From the NCBI GenBank assembly GCA_027604705.1, contig JADHYV010000001.1, positions 976,498 through 1,040,497 of the forward strand: a DNA stretch of 64,000 nucleotides, in the 5' to 3' direction. The stretch comes from Allomyces arbusculus (taxonomy: Eukaryota; Blastocladiomycota; Blastocladiomycetes; Blastocladiales; Blastocladiaceae). Every line of letters begins with the position of its first letter. Position 1 is the first letter of the stretch. Both the position numbers and the translations under genes were made by a program. Shown here in pieces: positions 53,812 to 64,000 of the stretch. Under the pieces are notes generated by a model, which was not told where the DNA came from, made no database searches, and saw only the letters and a list, made by a program, of their open reading frames with translations.

Positions 53812-55972
53812 TTACGCCCATACATCCTCGAGGTACCGCCCCTTGGTGCGCATATCCTTGACGTACCGTTCGGCTTTTTCCTTGGACAATCCACCGCGCG
53901 TCATGGCCGCCTCCACAAACCACCGGTGCACGTCGCGCGCCATATTCTTGGCGTCGCCGCACACGTAGACGTGCGCTCCCTTGCGCACCAAGTCCCAGAC
54001 GCGGCCGCCGTGTTCGGCAAGCCGGTGTTGCACGTACACTTTCTGGTCGGTATCGCGCGAGAACGCCGTGAACATTTCCGTGAGCCCGCCCTGGGCCAAG
54101 TACTCGGGCCACTCTCTTGCGTACAAGAAATCGTGCTTCTCGTGCCGGCACCCAAAGAAGAGGAGCGCGTCGCCCAATGGAACTGGAGGAATCGCGGGAG
54201 TTGACGATTTGGCCTTGGCCACGAGCGCGCACCGCTCCTGGACAAACCCGCGAAACGGCGCGACGCCCGTCCCGGGCCCAATCATGATGATGGGGGTCGC
54301 GTTCTGCCGCGGAAGCTTGAACGCAGCGTGCCGAATTGCCACGGGTACGGAAATGATCGTATTTGGGTCGCGCTGCATCTGTTCGTGCAAGTCGAGCAGG
54401 TGTCGCGTGCATAGGCCGTGCACCGACTTGTTCTTGGCCGCCGAATCGTATCGCAGCACCGTGGCCGTGATGTGCACGCGGTTCGGGTTGCCGAGGTACC
54501 GCGGTGACGACGAGATCGAGTAATACCGCGGCTGAATGCGTGTAAACGATTCGAAGACGATATCGAGCGGGAGTGGTGGAACAATCGGGTGCTTGAGCAA
54601 CAGCTCTGCGACCGTCGTGTGATGGTCGGTGATTTCGGCCGCGTACGCGGCCTTGTCGCCCGCGAGCCGCGCATAGATCGCGCGCGTCGCCGGGTCGGCA
54701 ATGTGCGGCAACCACGCCTGCAAAATGTGCGGCTTGGGCGGGACGGCAATGTCGAGGTAGTGCGTGAACGCGGTGCGGTAGGTCGTCGGGCACGGGAACG
54801 GGTGCTTTTTAGTCGCAGCCGGGTCCGTTGAGGTAAGGGAAAACACATTGTCAAGCCGGTCCATGAGCCCGAGCGCCCGCGCCAGCATTTCCACGTCGTG
54901 CCGCTGGTTTTGCGGCCAAATCGCGAGATGGTCGCCCGGCTGATATATGAGCTTGGATTCGGTCAGGTCGAGCTCAACGTGCACGCAGTTGCGCACGGGC
55001 ACTTCCTTGCCCGAAAACAGCTCGCGCGTCGCGACGATCCGCGCCATGAACGGGTTCTTGGCGTCGTACGTTGTCAGCGTTTTCTCGCCGAGCTCACCGC
55101 GGTACACGGTGGGCGGCGTTTCCTTGTGGTCAACGAGCGTAAACGATCGCGACTGTCCCGCGGCCGCGGCCTTGACCGCTTCCGCCGCCAGATCAATCCC
55201 GTAAAATTGGGCAAACTCAGGCCACACTGTCTCACGCCACTGCGTGAAATCCTCTTCCATGTTGGCGTCATCGTCGCCCTCGCCGCGCGGGCCGATCCGC
55301 GTCGCGCCAAGCGCTGAGCAGCACTTGTCGATACTGCGCGCCATGGCATTGAACAGCTCGTAGGTCTTGTTGCCGAGCCCAAACACGGCATAGTGCAGAT
55401 TGCGCAGTGGCATGTTGTCGGTGTCGGCGTTGCGAAACTCTTCGTACTGCTGTGACAGGTACTCGTTGAGCGCCATGGCATTATCGGTCGGCTCGCCCTC
55501 GCCGTACGTGGCTAAGACAAAGATGACGAGTTTCGTCGCAGGGATTTCGGCCAGCTCCTCGACGTCAATATCCTCCGGGTCGAGTGCGAGCGCGTGCAGG
55601 CCGTACTTGGCCGCGTCCTTGACGAGCCGTCCGGCATAGTCTTCAGCTATTGAGATCAAGCACGGTTTGGCCGTTGGCACTCCTCTCTGCATCAACCATT
55701 GCCGCCCTATCAAATTTGAACCCCCTACCCGTGCCAGTCTGGCTCCCGTAGAGCACCACCACATCCTTGCCATCTTGCTCAAAATTGGCCACGAGCGAGC
55801 GGGCATCGGGCGTCTTGGTGACGCGCGCTGCTGCTCGCGGGTCGATCGCACGCGTTGTCGGACCGTTAACATCGCCTCGGCCGCGGAAGAGCCACAGAAA
55901 CCCGCCGAGCGCGAGCGCGCTGAGTATCAGCAGGTTCGAGGCATCCATGAAGGGCGAAGAATGGCCCGGCAT
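53812..55972 (-). CDS. CPR: NADPH-cytochrome P450 reductase
   Basis: Two exons (55972-55729, 55646-53812) encode 692 residues. A membrane anchor lies at residues 13-29 (NLLILSALALGGFLWLF). The flavodoxin domain has the FMN loop YGSQTGTAEDYAGRL, restored by splicing across the 82-nt intron, and VLATYGEGEPTDNA, HYAVFGLGNKTYELF. The FAD/NADPH domain has the FAD motif RYYSISSSP, IGPGTGVAPFRGFVQER and FFGCRHEKHDFLYAREW for NADPH, CGDAKNMARDV and the C-terminal EDVWA, in which the Trp stacks on FAD. All expected motifs are intact. It passes electrons from NADPH to ER P450s (for example the one at 22.9 kb), squalene epoxidase and haem oxygenase. The start could also be the second Met at 55948. Confidence 0.96.
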
Positions 55973-56545
55973 GGCGAATCAATGTCGGTGAACAGGAGCG
56001 GGTGCCCAAGTGCTGGCTTGCCAATGCGTATATTGCTGCGAGTAGGACCCAGGTCTGGAGAGCCGAACAAGCGGGAGCGCAGAGGGTGTGCGAGGAGATA
56101 GATGGACGCGTTGGTTTTGTATTTACAGGTGCAGTCGCGGAGGACTTGGAGGACGAGCGAAGATCATGGTGGAGTTTAAGAACAAGCAGGATGCCGCCGG
56201 CTCGACGACGAGACGACCGCTCATTGTGTTCTGGCGGCAGCGGCAAAATACCCGCCGGATCGCTCGGATGGTGTCGAATTCAGCGAGCTGCTCGTAGTCG
56301 GCAGGTACGAGGAGGCCGCCATCGTGTCGCTGATGCAGACAATGTTCGAGGGAACGCGTCTGGCGCAACGGTCGCTGTTTTTGGTCCGAGCAACGTTTGA
56401 CAGTTTTAGCGCTGAGCTCCCTTGCGATGGTCCCCGTATGGTCCATGCTGATCCTCGCTCATTCATTTCTGACAATGCCCCATGGCGCTGTGCAAAAGAA
56501 TTCATGTCCGATTCAAAACTGCATCGTCTCCGCAATCCACCTAAC
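55973..56545. other. CPR promoter region and aminotransferase 3' flank
   Basis: 573 bp lie between two minus-strand genes. Short frames on the plus strand have no recognisable content. No gene is supported. Confidence 0.5.
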
Positions 56546-58387
56546 CTACTTGATGTACGGCTTGAGTTTCTGAAGCGCCTTGACCGCCTGGTCGAGCGTC
56601 TCCTCGGTCTTGCAGAAGCAGAAGCGTGCCAGGTTCTCGGCCAAGTGCGCATTCTCGGGCGAGTAGAAAGAACTCGGCGGGATCGCAGCGACACCAATCT
56701 TGGTCGTGAGCCAGTAGCACACACGCCAGTCGCGGTTGGCCGATGGCATCGGCACCGCACACACTTCCTTCCACTCGTCGGCCGGGATTGCAATGCGCGA
56801 CGTGTCGACGAGGATAAAGTAGGAACCGTCGGGCACCGTCACGCGCAGGCCGAGGTCCTTGAAGCAGGCGAGCAGCTTTTCGCGCCGCGCGGCGTACTCG
56901 CTCACTTGCGTCGCGTAGTAGTTGCGCTTGTTGGCCTCGTGCAGCGCGTCGGCAACGGCAAACTGCAGCGGCGCGTTTGCACAGAACACGATACTAATCA
57001 TAACGCCGTTCATGGTCAGTTTCGGCCGCAGGAGCATCCGGTCGGCCAACAACAGCGAAACGCACCGCGTGTGTGCATTCAAAATGTTTTGAATGATCGA
57101 CTCGGGCCCGAGCGCCCACCCAAGTCGCCACCCCGTCACGGCAAACGTCTTGCCCGCCGATCCAATCGTGACAGTGCGCTCCCAAAGCTCCTGCGAGAGC
57201 GTCGCGATGCGCACGTGCTCCTTGTCGCCGTAGACGAGCCGCTCGTAGACCTCGTCGGCAATGATGAGAAGGTTATGGTCGATCGCGACCTGGCCAATCG
57301 CGCGCAGCTCCTCGGCCGAGAACACCTTGCCAATCTGGATCAAAATTCAGGACGCTGAGTGTTAGAAAACAGGTGAGAGAATTCGCACAAGGACTTGAAC
57401 TGTGTACATACCGGGTTGTGCGGCGTGTTGATGATGATGACCTTGGACCGGTCGGTAATGTGCGCCTTGAGCTCGTCAGTGTCTAGCGTCCAGTCGGCGG
57501 CCGAATCATTGTCGGAGGCCTTTGCGCCTTTCTTGTGGTGCAAACGCAGCGGCACGTAAACGGGCTTGCCGCCGTTGAGCGTGATGTTGGGCTCGTACTG
57601 GTCGAAGAAGGGCTCCATCATGATGCATTCGTCGCCCGGGTTCAAGTAGGCCGACAAGGTCGCGAAAATCGCCTCGTTGGCGCCTCGAAAAGCGAAAAGA
57701 GCAGAATATGAGCATAGTGGCTCTCTGCGAATCAGACGCGGCAGGAATGCGCACCAGCTGTGACGAGGATGTTCTTCTCGACGTCGAGCTCACGGCCATA
57801 GAGCGGCGAGAACGTGGCCGAGATCTCCTTGCGGAGCGGCAAATGGCCCTTGGGGTGCGCGTACTGGTTGTTTAAATCGGGACCAATCGACTTGGCTGTT
57901 ACCATGATTTCAATCGCAAAAAATACAGCGCGAGGACGAGTTCAGACGCGTCAATCAGTTCGATCATGTCACTCCGTGGTGCCACGAGCAGCTGGATCAC
58001 GCACCAGCGGCATCTTTAATGAATTGCGGCGGCGGGAAGTTGGGGAACCCTTGGCCGAGGTTGACTGGAAAACGGGGGAAAGTATGATGGGGTCATGATC
58101 GCGTCGGCGAGCTGGATCGAATGTCGCGCTCAACAGCGCATACCAGCGCCCGTCTTGACGGCGAGCGGCGAGAAGACCGACCACACGTCCTGGACGAAAT
58201 GGGAGACGCGGTCGGCGCACTGGGGCAGGATTCGGCGAGCAGCAGCCATTTCCGTGTTGTTGCTTGTAGCTGTCGTGTCGGTCGTTGCAGAGAGCGCGCC
58301 AGGCAGGCACGCGCGCTTTGGGTCGGAGCTGATGTCGGCGCGCGAGGGAGAGGGGATCCTTTTGGCTGGCGTGGTCGGCGCGGTCAT
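56546..58387 (-). CDS. kynurenine-type aminotransferase (class I/II, PLP)
   Basis: Five exons join in phase (58387-58144, 58064-58005, 57895-57755, 57683-57412, 57334-56546), giving 501 residues from the start chosen. The spliced protein reads HFVQDVWSVFSPLAVKTGAVNLGQGFPNF, NNQYAHPKGHLPLRKEIS, LYGRELDVEKNILVTAGANEAIF, MMEPFFDQYEP, IINTPHNPIGKVFS, IIADEVYERLVYG and the PLP lysine motif GSAGKTFAVTGWRLGW. This is the pattern of kynurenine-oxoglutarate transaminase/cysteine-S-conjugate beta-lyase (KYAT, yeast Bna3), which makes kynurenic acid. The start is uncertain: 58501 would add a hydrophobic Ser-rich leader that might be a mitochondrial presequence, while 58249 would give a length closest to the family. 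The starts of this gene and SMC2 are 450 bp apart. Confidence 0.9.
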
Positions 58388-58838
58388 GTTCAGGGTCGTG
58401 CGAGAGCTGGTTGCCAAAAGGAAATGGGAGATAGCCAGTTGGGGAATGAAGGAAGGGATGGTTGGTGGTGACAGCATCTGCATGGTGCGGCGCAGCACCA
58501 CGACTCTCTTCCACGTGAAACCAGTGGTGTCATTCCTCTGTCAAAACCATTGCAAAGGCATGACAGTCTACCGCAGTCCCTGCCAATACTGAATCTTTAC
58601 CCAACGTCGCCGTCAGTCGACACCTCAGTAAAAATTTGATTCACCTCGCCCAATCCCGTACCGTGACGGGGTCCAACTGGATGCATTTGATGGCCAGTAG
58701 CTCGCGCGATTGATCAGACTTGGAACAGCCCAACCCGAACCGCTCGTGCGACATCTGAGGCAACTCCTTCACGTACACGACCACGACGACCAAGGCGCTG
58801 GCCCTTGACGACGCTTGCGCACACGCGCCGCCGCCACC
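58388..58838. other. divergent promoter region, aminotransferase / SMC2
   Basis: 451 bp lie between the chosen start codons. The aminotransferase frame is open to 58501 and may begin there. No other gene is seen. Confidence 0.5.
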
Positions 58839-61800
58839 ATGTACATCAAGGAAGTTGTTCTTGAGGGTTTCAAGTCGTATGCCGCCCGTACCGTGATTTC
58901 GGGCTGGGACTCGCAGTTCAACGCCATCACGGGCCTGAACGGGTCTGGCAAGTCCAACATTCTCGATGCCATTTGCTTTGTGCTCGGCATCACCACGCTG
59001 TCGCACGTACGCATGCCGTTGTGGACGATGCTCGCCACCCGGCCACCCTGTTCGTCGCGAGGCGGCGCTCCGTAACACCGAGCGCGACCGGTTTTGCCCA
59101 TGAACGAGCTGGATATCTGATCCTGATCGCCATGATTGCTTCTCGCACAGGTCCGCGCCTCGAACCTGCAAGACCTCGTCTACAAACGCGGCCAGGCCGG
59201 CATACAAAAGGCCAGCGTCTCGATTGTGTTTGACAACTCGGACAAGGCCAACTCGCCCGTCGGCTACACACAATGCGCCGAGATTGTCGTGACGCGCCAA
59301 GTGCGTTTGTCCTTCTGACCGTGAACCCGCCCAGGATCTACTTTCCCTGACCGCCAAACTAAACGCGACGTAGGTCGTGGTCGGCGGCAAGAACAAGTAT
59401 CTCGTCAACGGCCACACGACGCAGCAACAAGTGATCCAGAACCTGTTCCAGTCGGTGCAGCTCAACGTCAACAACCCGCACTTTCTCATCATGCAGGGCA
59501 AGATCACCAAGGTGCTCAATATGAAACCCGTGGAGATCTTGGCCATGGTCGAGGAAGCCGCCGGCACGCGCATGTTCGAGGAGCGCAAGGACAAGGCGCT
59601 CAAGGCGATTGCGAAAAAGGCCAAGAAGCTCGAGGAGATCCAGACGCTGCTGCGCGAGGAAATCATTCCGAAACTTGACCGCTTACGGTCCGAGCGTGCA
59701 GCCTACCTCGAGTACCAGCAGGTGCAGCAGGAAAAAGAGCGGCTCGAACGCCGCGTCGTGCTGCTCGACCACGCGCGGCTCCGGCAACTCGTCACGCAGT
59801 CGACGGCGCTCAAGGAGGAGAAGGAGCGCGCGCTCGACGATATCCAGGAGCAGGTCGACCTGCTCAACGTCGCGGCAGCTGAACTCGAGCGTAAGGAAGC
59901 CGAAATGACACAGACGCTCGGGTCCGCCAAAGGCCGCGCGCTCGAGGACACCGAGGCCAAGCTCAAGCAGAAGCTCGCCAAGCTCGAGACGCAGCACACG
60001 GTGCTCGTTCAGTCGATTGCCGAGGAAAAGGCGCGGCTCGATCGGCTCGAAAAGCAGCGCGCCCAACTGGCCGATGCCGTTCAGCAGCACGAGGCGACCA
60101 AGCTCGCGCGTGAGCGTGCTCTCGGGCGACTGACCGACCTGCACACGGACAAGACCCGCGAGGTCGAGCGCACGCAGGCGCTGATTGTGTCCCTGACGGT
60201 CGCTGCCGAGTCGGGCGATAACGCGGTCGTGTCTGGGTTTGCCGAGCAGCTGAAGGAGGAACGCGCGCTGCTGGCCACACTCAAGGTCGACCAGGAGACG
60301 CTCGCGAGCCGCGTGCGTGGTCTCACGGCGGAAATCACAGAGCTGGAACCCGAGCTTGCCAAGGCGCAGGCGTCGCGGGCGCGGGTCGACAACGATGTGG
60401 AACAGCTGCAGCAGGCGATTGCGCGAAAGGAGATGGAGTTGCAAAGGGTCACGGAAACGGTTGACGAGGAGCGACAGGTGGCACTTCAGGGCGAGAGGAA
60501 ACGGCTCGCGACCGAGCTCGACCGACTCTCTGAGGTGCGCTTCCCTTTCCTCGCGTTCTCGCCAGGGATCAGCAGATCCCCTGACGTCTCGACCCGAAAT
60601 TCTAGGAGCGTGACCGCATTGCCGCCGAAATGGCCTACCTCGTTCGCTTCGACTACAACAACCCGACGCCCAACTTCAACCGCAGCGCCGTTCGCGGTTC
60701 GATTGCGTCGCTCATGACCGTCGATCAAGCCGACTTCCACAAAGCCGATGCGCTCGAAATGGCGGCCGGCGCGCGACTGCAAAACGTGCGCTCCCTACTT
60801 TTCTCACGCTGGTCCCCCTTTTTTCGGTTCCTTATCACGTCGTTCTTGGATATGTAGGTTGTGGTTGATAACGAGGTCGTCGGGTCGCAGCTGCTCAAGC
60901 ACGGCGGGTTGCGAAAACGCGTCACGCTGCTCCCGCTCAACAAGATCCAGGGGCACAAGGTCAGCAACGACAAAATTAACCGCGCAAGGAGTATCTCTAA
61001 CGGCAAGGCCGAGCTCGCACTGTCGCTGGTCAAGTTTGACCCGGCATTACGGCCCGCCATGGAGCACGTGTTCGGTACAACGTTCATTTGCGAAGGTATG
61101 TTCGTGATGCGCTTTCTGTTCCTAGCCTTACTTCATGCAGCCCAGACCGAAACTGACGCTGCTCTTTTACCAGACTCGCAAACCGCGAATCGCGTCACCT
61201 TCGACCCGCAAATCAAGACCAAATCCGTGACGTGGGCTGGCGACGTCTACGACCCATCGGGTGTTCTGTCGGGCGGTGCCAAGGCCGCATCGGCCGGGAC
61301 GCTCGTCAAGCTGATGCGATTCAAGGACCTCGACGACCAGGTGCAGCGCGCGCAAGAGTCACTTGCCCGCGTCGACGCCGAGCTCATCGAGCTGTCGCGT
61401 GGCGCCGATCAAGTCTCGCGCATCACCGACGAGCTCGACATGCTGCGGCACCGGCTCAATCTGGTTCAGAACGGCGCTGGCACTGCCGGCACACACGAGC
61501 AGCTGGCCGAGCGGCTGCAAGTCGCGAACCGGCAGCGCACCGACGTCCAAGAGCGACTGGCCGACGTACAGGCGCGTGCGCAGCGCACGGCGGCCAAGAT
61601 TGCCGACCTCGAGAAGCAGGAAAAGGAGGTGTCCAAGGACAGGACAAAGAAGCTCGACGAGCTGAAGCGGTCGCTCTTGACGCTGAAAAAGGAGCTCGCC
61701 AAGGTCACCAGGGAACTCGCAGCGACCAAGGTCCAGGTCGAGACGGGCGCGCTCGAGACCGAACAAATGGCGCAGGACCGCGAGGCGCGTGCGACCGAGC

Positions 61801-62813
61801 AGGCCGAGCTCAAGGAGCAGATTGTCGCACTCGAGGAGCAGGCCGCGGTGCACGCGCAGCAGGTCACGGCGACGCGGCAGGAGCATGCGCGGGTCGCGCG
61901 TGATTTGGCCGAGGAGCGCGCCGAGCGTGCGTCGGTCGACCGCGAGTTGCACGCAGTGCGCAAGCGCAAGGCCGAGATCGCGCGCGACGTGCAGCAGTGG
62001 CAGCTGCGGCACAAGAAGACCGAGGCGCAGCTCGGCAAGCTCGTGGCCGATGCCGACCGTGCGCACGACGATTTGCGCAAGCTCTTGCACCAGCACGCGT
62101 GGCTCGAGGCCGAGTCGCAGGCCACCTCGGCGACGCAGCAGCAGCAGGTGCTCGAGGATGGGGCTGGGCACCGCGAGGTGCAGGCGCGGCTCAAGGAACT
62201 GACCAAGCGGTTCGAGACGCTCAAGCGGCATGTCAATGTGCACGTCATGGAAATGATTGGGGTTGCCGAGAAGCGCGAGGCCGAGCTCAACCAGAAACTC
62301 GGCACGGTCTTGCGCGACAAGGTCAAGATTGAGGAGACGATTGACAAGCTCAACGACATCAAGGAAGAGGAGCTGCTCAAGACGTGGGAAAAGGTCAATG
62401 TCGATTTCGGTAAGATCTTTGCTGACCTCCTCCCAGGCAACAACTCGGCCAAGCTCGAGCCCGTCGACGGCGCCATCTTGCAAGGTCTCGAAGTGCGCGT
62501 GCGGCTCGGCGCGGTCTGGAAGGAGTCGCTCACGGAACTGTCGGGTGGGCAGCGGTCGCTCGTTGCGCTGTCGCTGATTCTCGCGCTGCTCCAGTTCAAG
62601 CCGGCGCCCATGTATATCCTCGACGAAGTCGATGCGGCGCTCGACCTGTCGCACACACAAAACATTGGGCAGCTCATCAAGAACCGGTTCACCAAGTCGC
62701 AGTTCATCATCGTCTCGCTCAAGGAGGGCATGTTTTCCAATGCTCATGTCATCTTCAAGACCAAATTCCGGGAGGGCACGTCGACCGTCGATCGGGTCAA
62801 GGGTCATTCGTGA
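58839..62813 (+). CDS. SMC2: condensin subunit SMC2
   Basis: Six exons join in phase (58839-59006, 59151-59300, 59374-60534, 60606-60785, 60858-61095, 61174-62813), giving 1178 residues, the usual SMC2 length. The start is CCACCATG. The N-terminal head begins [22 protein letters not shown] with Walker [10 protein letters not shown] (32-40). Other SMC2-typical blocks are [52 protein letters not shown] and [13 protein letters not shown]. Two long coiled coils flank the hinge, and [22 protein letters not shown] lies after it. The C-terminal head has the signature [13 protein letters not shown] and Walker [21 protein letters not shown]. With SMC4 and non-SMC subunits it forms condensin, which compacts mitotic chromosomes using ATP. 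All ATPase motifs are intact. Confidence 0.97.
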
Positions 62814-64000
62814 TCGAGGAGGAGTGGGCGTCTCTTCATCGTTAATGTCGTCGCGTGCTTATTCCTTCTTCCGCGCGTCAATGTGTGCTGCCAAACTATT
62901 TATTTTTCGGCTGCTTTTGCCGCTAACCGAGTCATCCTCTTTCAGTCAACAATTGCTCCTTCACCTGCAGACTGGAATTCCAGACTCCTCTCTTGCGAGC
63001 GGTTTTGTAGTCGCATTGGATCTAGCGCGCACCCAGATTGCAGTTCGCGAGTCAATGATGTTTGAATGCAGCATGCACTGGTAGAATGTTGCCGAGAGCA
63101 CATCGACCTCAGTTCGGGGAAACGTAGCCTGCTCGCCAGAGTAGAGAACGCTCTTGACCAGCAAGCATGTAATCGGGCGTGCAGAAGTATCAGCGTGAGG
63201 ATGCTGACGATGAAAAGTATCAGCGAACAGGATTGAACCACCGAGGGGTTGGCGCGCTTGTGTGCGTCCAAGTCGAACGAAAGCGTCATGGTCACTGGCA
63301 CGGTGGTTGGTGCCCCACAACATTCATCTCGTGCGCGCCACTTCTTTTGTCCCCTCCCGCAAAAAAAAATTAAGTCAACAGTACGACTCTGCTCTATGTG
63401 CTCTGACCATGCGCGTGCGCGCGGACCCCTTGGCAAGCTCCTAGTCGGCGAAGCTGAAGGGACGAAAGGCCCTTGGTCGGCGAAGTTGTGCCACACCAAC
63501 TTTGGTTCCATGAACACCGATGGCCGCTGATCATGAGCTTCGCCATTATGTCGCAATGCACTGGCGTCAACTCGGCGAAGTATTAGTAAAAAGCACTCAA
63601 ACTGCGGGTTGATTCTAGTACCCTCGGCAAAGTCGGTTGCGTCTTGCCCATTCAGGCAATCTGGCGCGAAGTCGTGCACGGCCAATCTGGCCATGCGCAC
63701 TCCGATCAACACTATGACCGCGCTCGGAGCTGCGCCTGCTGCCCACACGCTGGACTGCGCGATATGCGCCGCAGTACCGCAGCTCTCAGCCGCGGCAACT
63801 GTGGATGGTCGACGGTCGAGCTTGATTAAACCGCGCGTAAAACTGATCCTTACCGTCGGGCACTGGCGCCGACGAGGACACGCAGTCCGTCCCGCCGCCA
63901 CCTTTCTTGCCCGGAATTCCAGGGACGACGGCCAGACGCGACAAGGTTCCGGCTCGGCCATTGCGCATCGTCGTCGCGACTGAGCCGCGCACCATGAGCG
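62814..64000. other. right-end region, one doubtful open frame
   Basis: After SMC2 the sequence is of lower GC content. A 339-codon frame runs 63961-62942 on the minus strand; it has no recognisable domain, mixed composition and no start context I trust. Part of it, or the alternative frame starting at 63995 (MVRGSVATTMRNGRAG), may be an exon of a gene continuing beyond the window. An A-run lies at 63361-63369. I do not annotate a gene. Confidence 0.35.

Noticed and set aside
61359-62807. A 482-codon minus-strand frame (and a 424-codon one) opposite SMC2
   Set aside because: These are shadows of the SMC2 coiled coil and C-terminal head; their Leu/Arg/Glu-rich composition is the complement of the real codons.
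62942-63961. 339-codon minus-strand frame at the right end
   Set aside because: There is no recognisable domain, no reliable start context and mixed composition; it was kept only as a remark.
1-64000. Searched by eye for tRNAs, rRNA, CRISPR-like arrays, long terminal repeats, inverted-repeat transposon ends and bacterial-type operons
   Set aside because: None could be supported; only short tandem or homopolymer repeats were found. Small ncRNAs inside introns cannot be excluded without a covariance search.

Overview
This is a gene-dense, GC-rich stretch of a eukaryotic nuclear genome. About 26 protein genes lie on both strands, most split by short introns of roughly 60-120 nt. The gene set (ATP synthase subunit k, PIG-H, CUL4, RAD18, SMC2, URB2, mitochondrial uL11, P450 plus its reductase) and the compact layout suggest a fungus, probably an early-diverging (blastocladiomycete- or chytrid-like) lineage. 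That placement is inference, because no rRNA or other marker is present. No bacterial genes, tRNAs, CRISPR arrays or intact transposons were found. Exon models were built by hand, by joining open frames at GT..AG sites so that phase and family motifs stay continuous. Every multi-exon model given closes to a whole number of codons.

Layout. 1.8-5.1 kb: an unknown + strand protein and a - strand membrane protein with a kinase-like C-terminal half. 5.5-11.3 kb: two + strand ribosome-biogenesis genes (URB2/NPA2 and an RSL1D1/UTP30-like L1-domain protein). 11.8-15.0 kb: a - strand intronless 1092-codon gene fusing a degenerate coproporphyrinogen oxidase-like domain, uroporphyrinogen decarboxylase and hydroxymethylbilane synthase. 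15.8-18.7 kb: mitochondrial ribosomal protein uL11, 6-pyruvoyl-tetrahydropterin synthase and a small unknown protein. 19.6-24.9 kb: a divergent pair, a 4-coumarate:CoA-ligase-like enzyme and a cytochrome P450. 25.8-32.3 kb: PTRHD1-type peptidyl-tRNA hydrolase-like protein (with a 23-nt exon), an unresolved stretch, and a large GH15 glycosidase. 32.8-37.8 kb: a leucine-rich-repeat protein, RAD18, and an unknown Ser/Pro-rich protein. 38.8-44.7 kb: an SCP/FCP1-type phosphatase, two unknown proteins, PIG-H and ATP synthase subunit k. 45.1-51.4 kb: cullin 4, a UBL-BAG co-chaperone and an F-box/LRR protein, followed by a probable decayed F-box/LRR relative in a lower-GC stretch. 53.8-62.8 kb: NADPH-cytochrome P450 reductase, a kynurenine-type aminotransferase and condensin SMC2.

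The genes are mainly housekeeping and do not form an operon-like cluster. Some share pathways: P450 with its reductase; the haem fusion, which supplies haem for P450s; CUL4 and RAD18, both ubiquitin ligases linked to DNA damage and replication; and URB2 with RSL1D1/UTP30. The most novel points are the HemF-like/HemE/HemC fusion, the degenerate state of its first domain, and the striking 5' splice-site preference (GTNCG in about two thirds of the introns modelled, with no GTAAGT).
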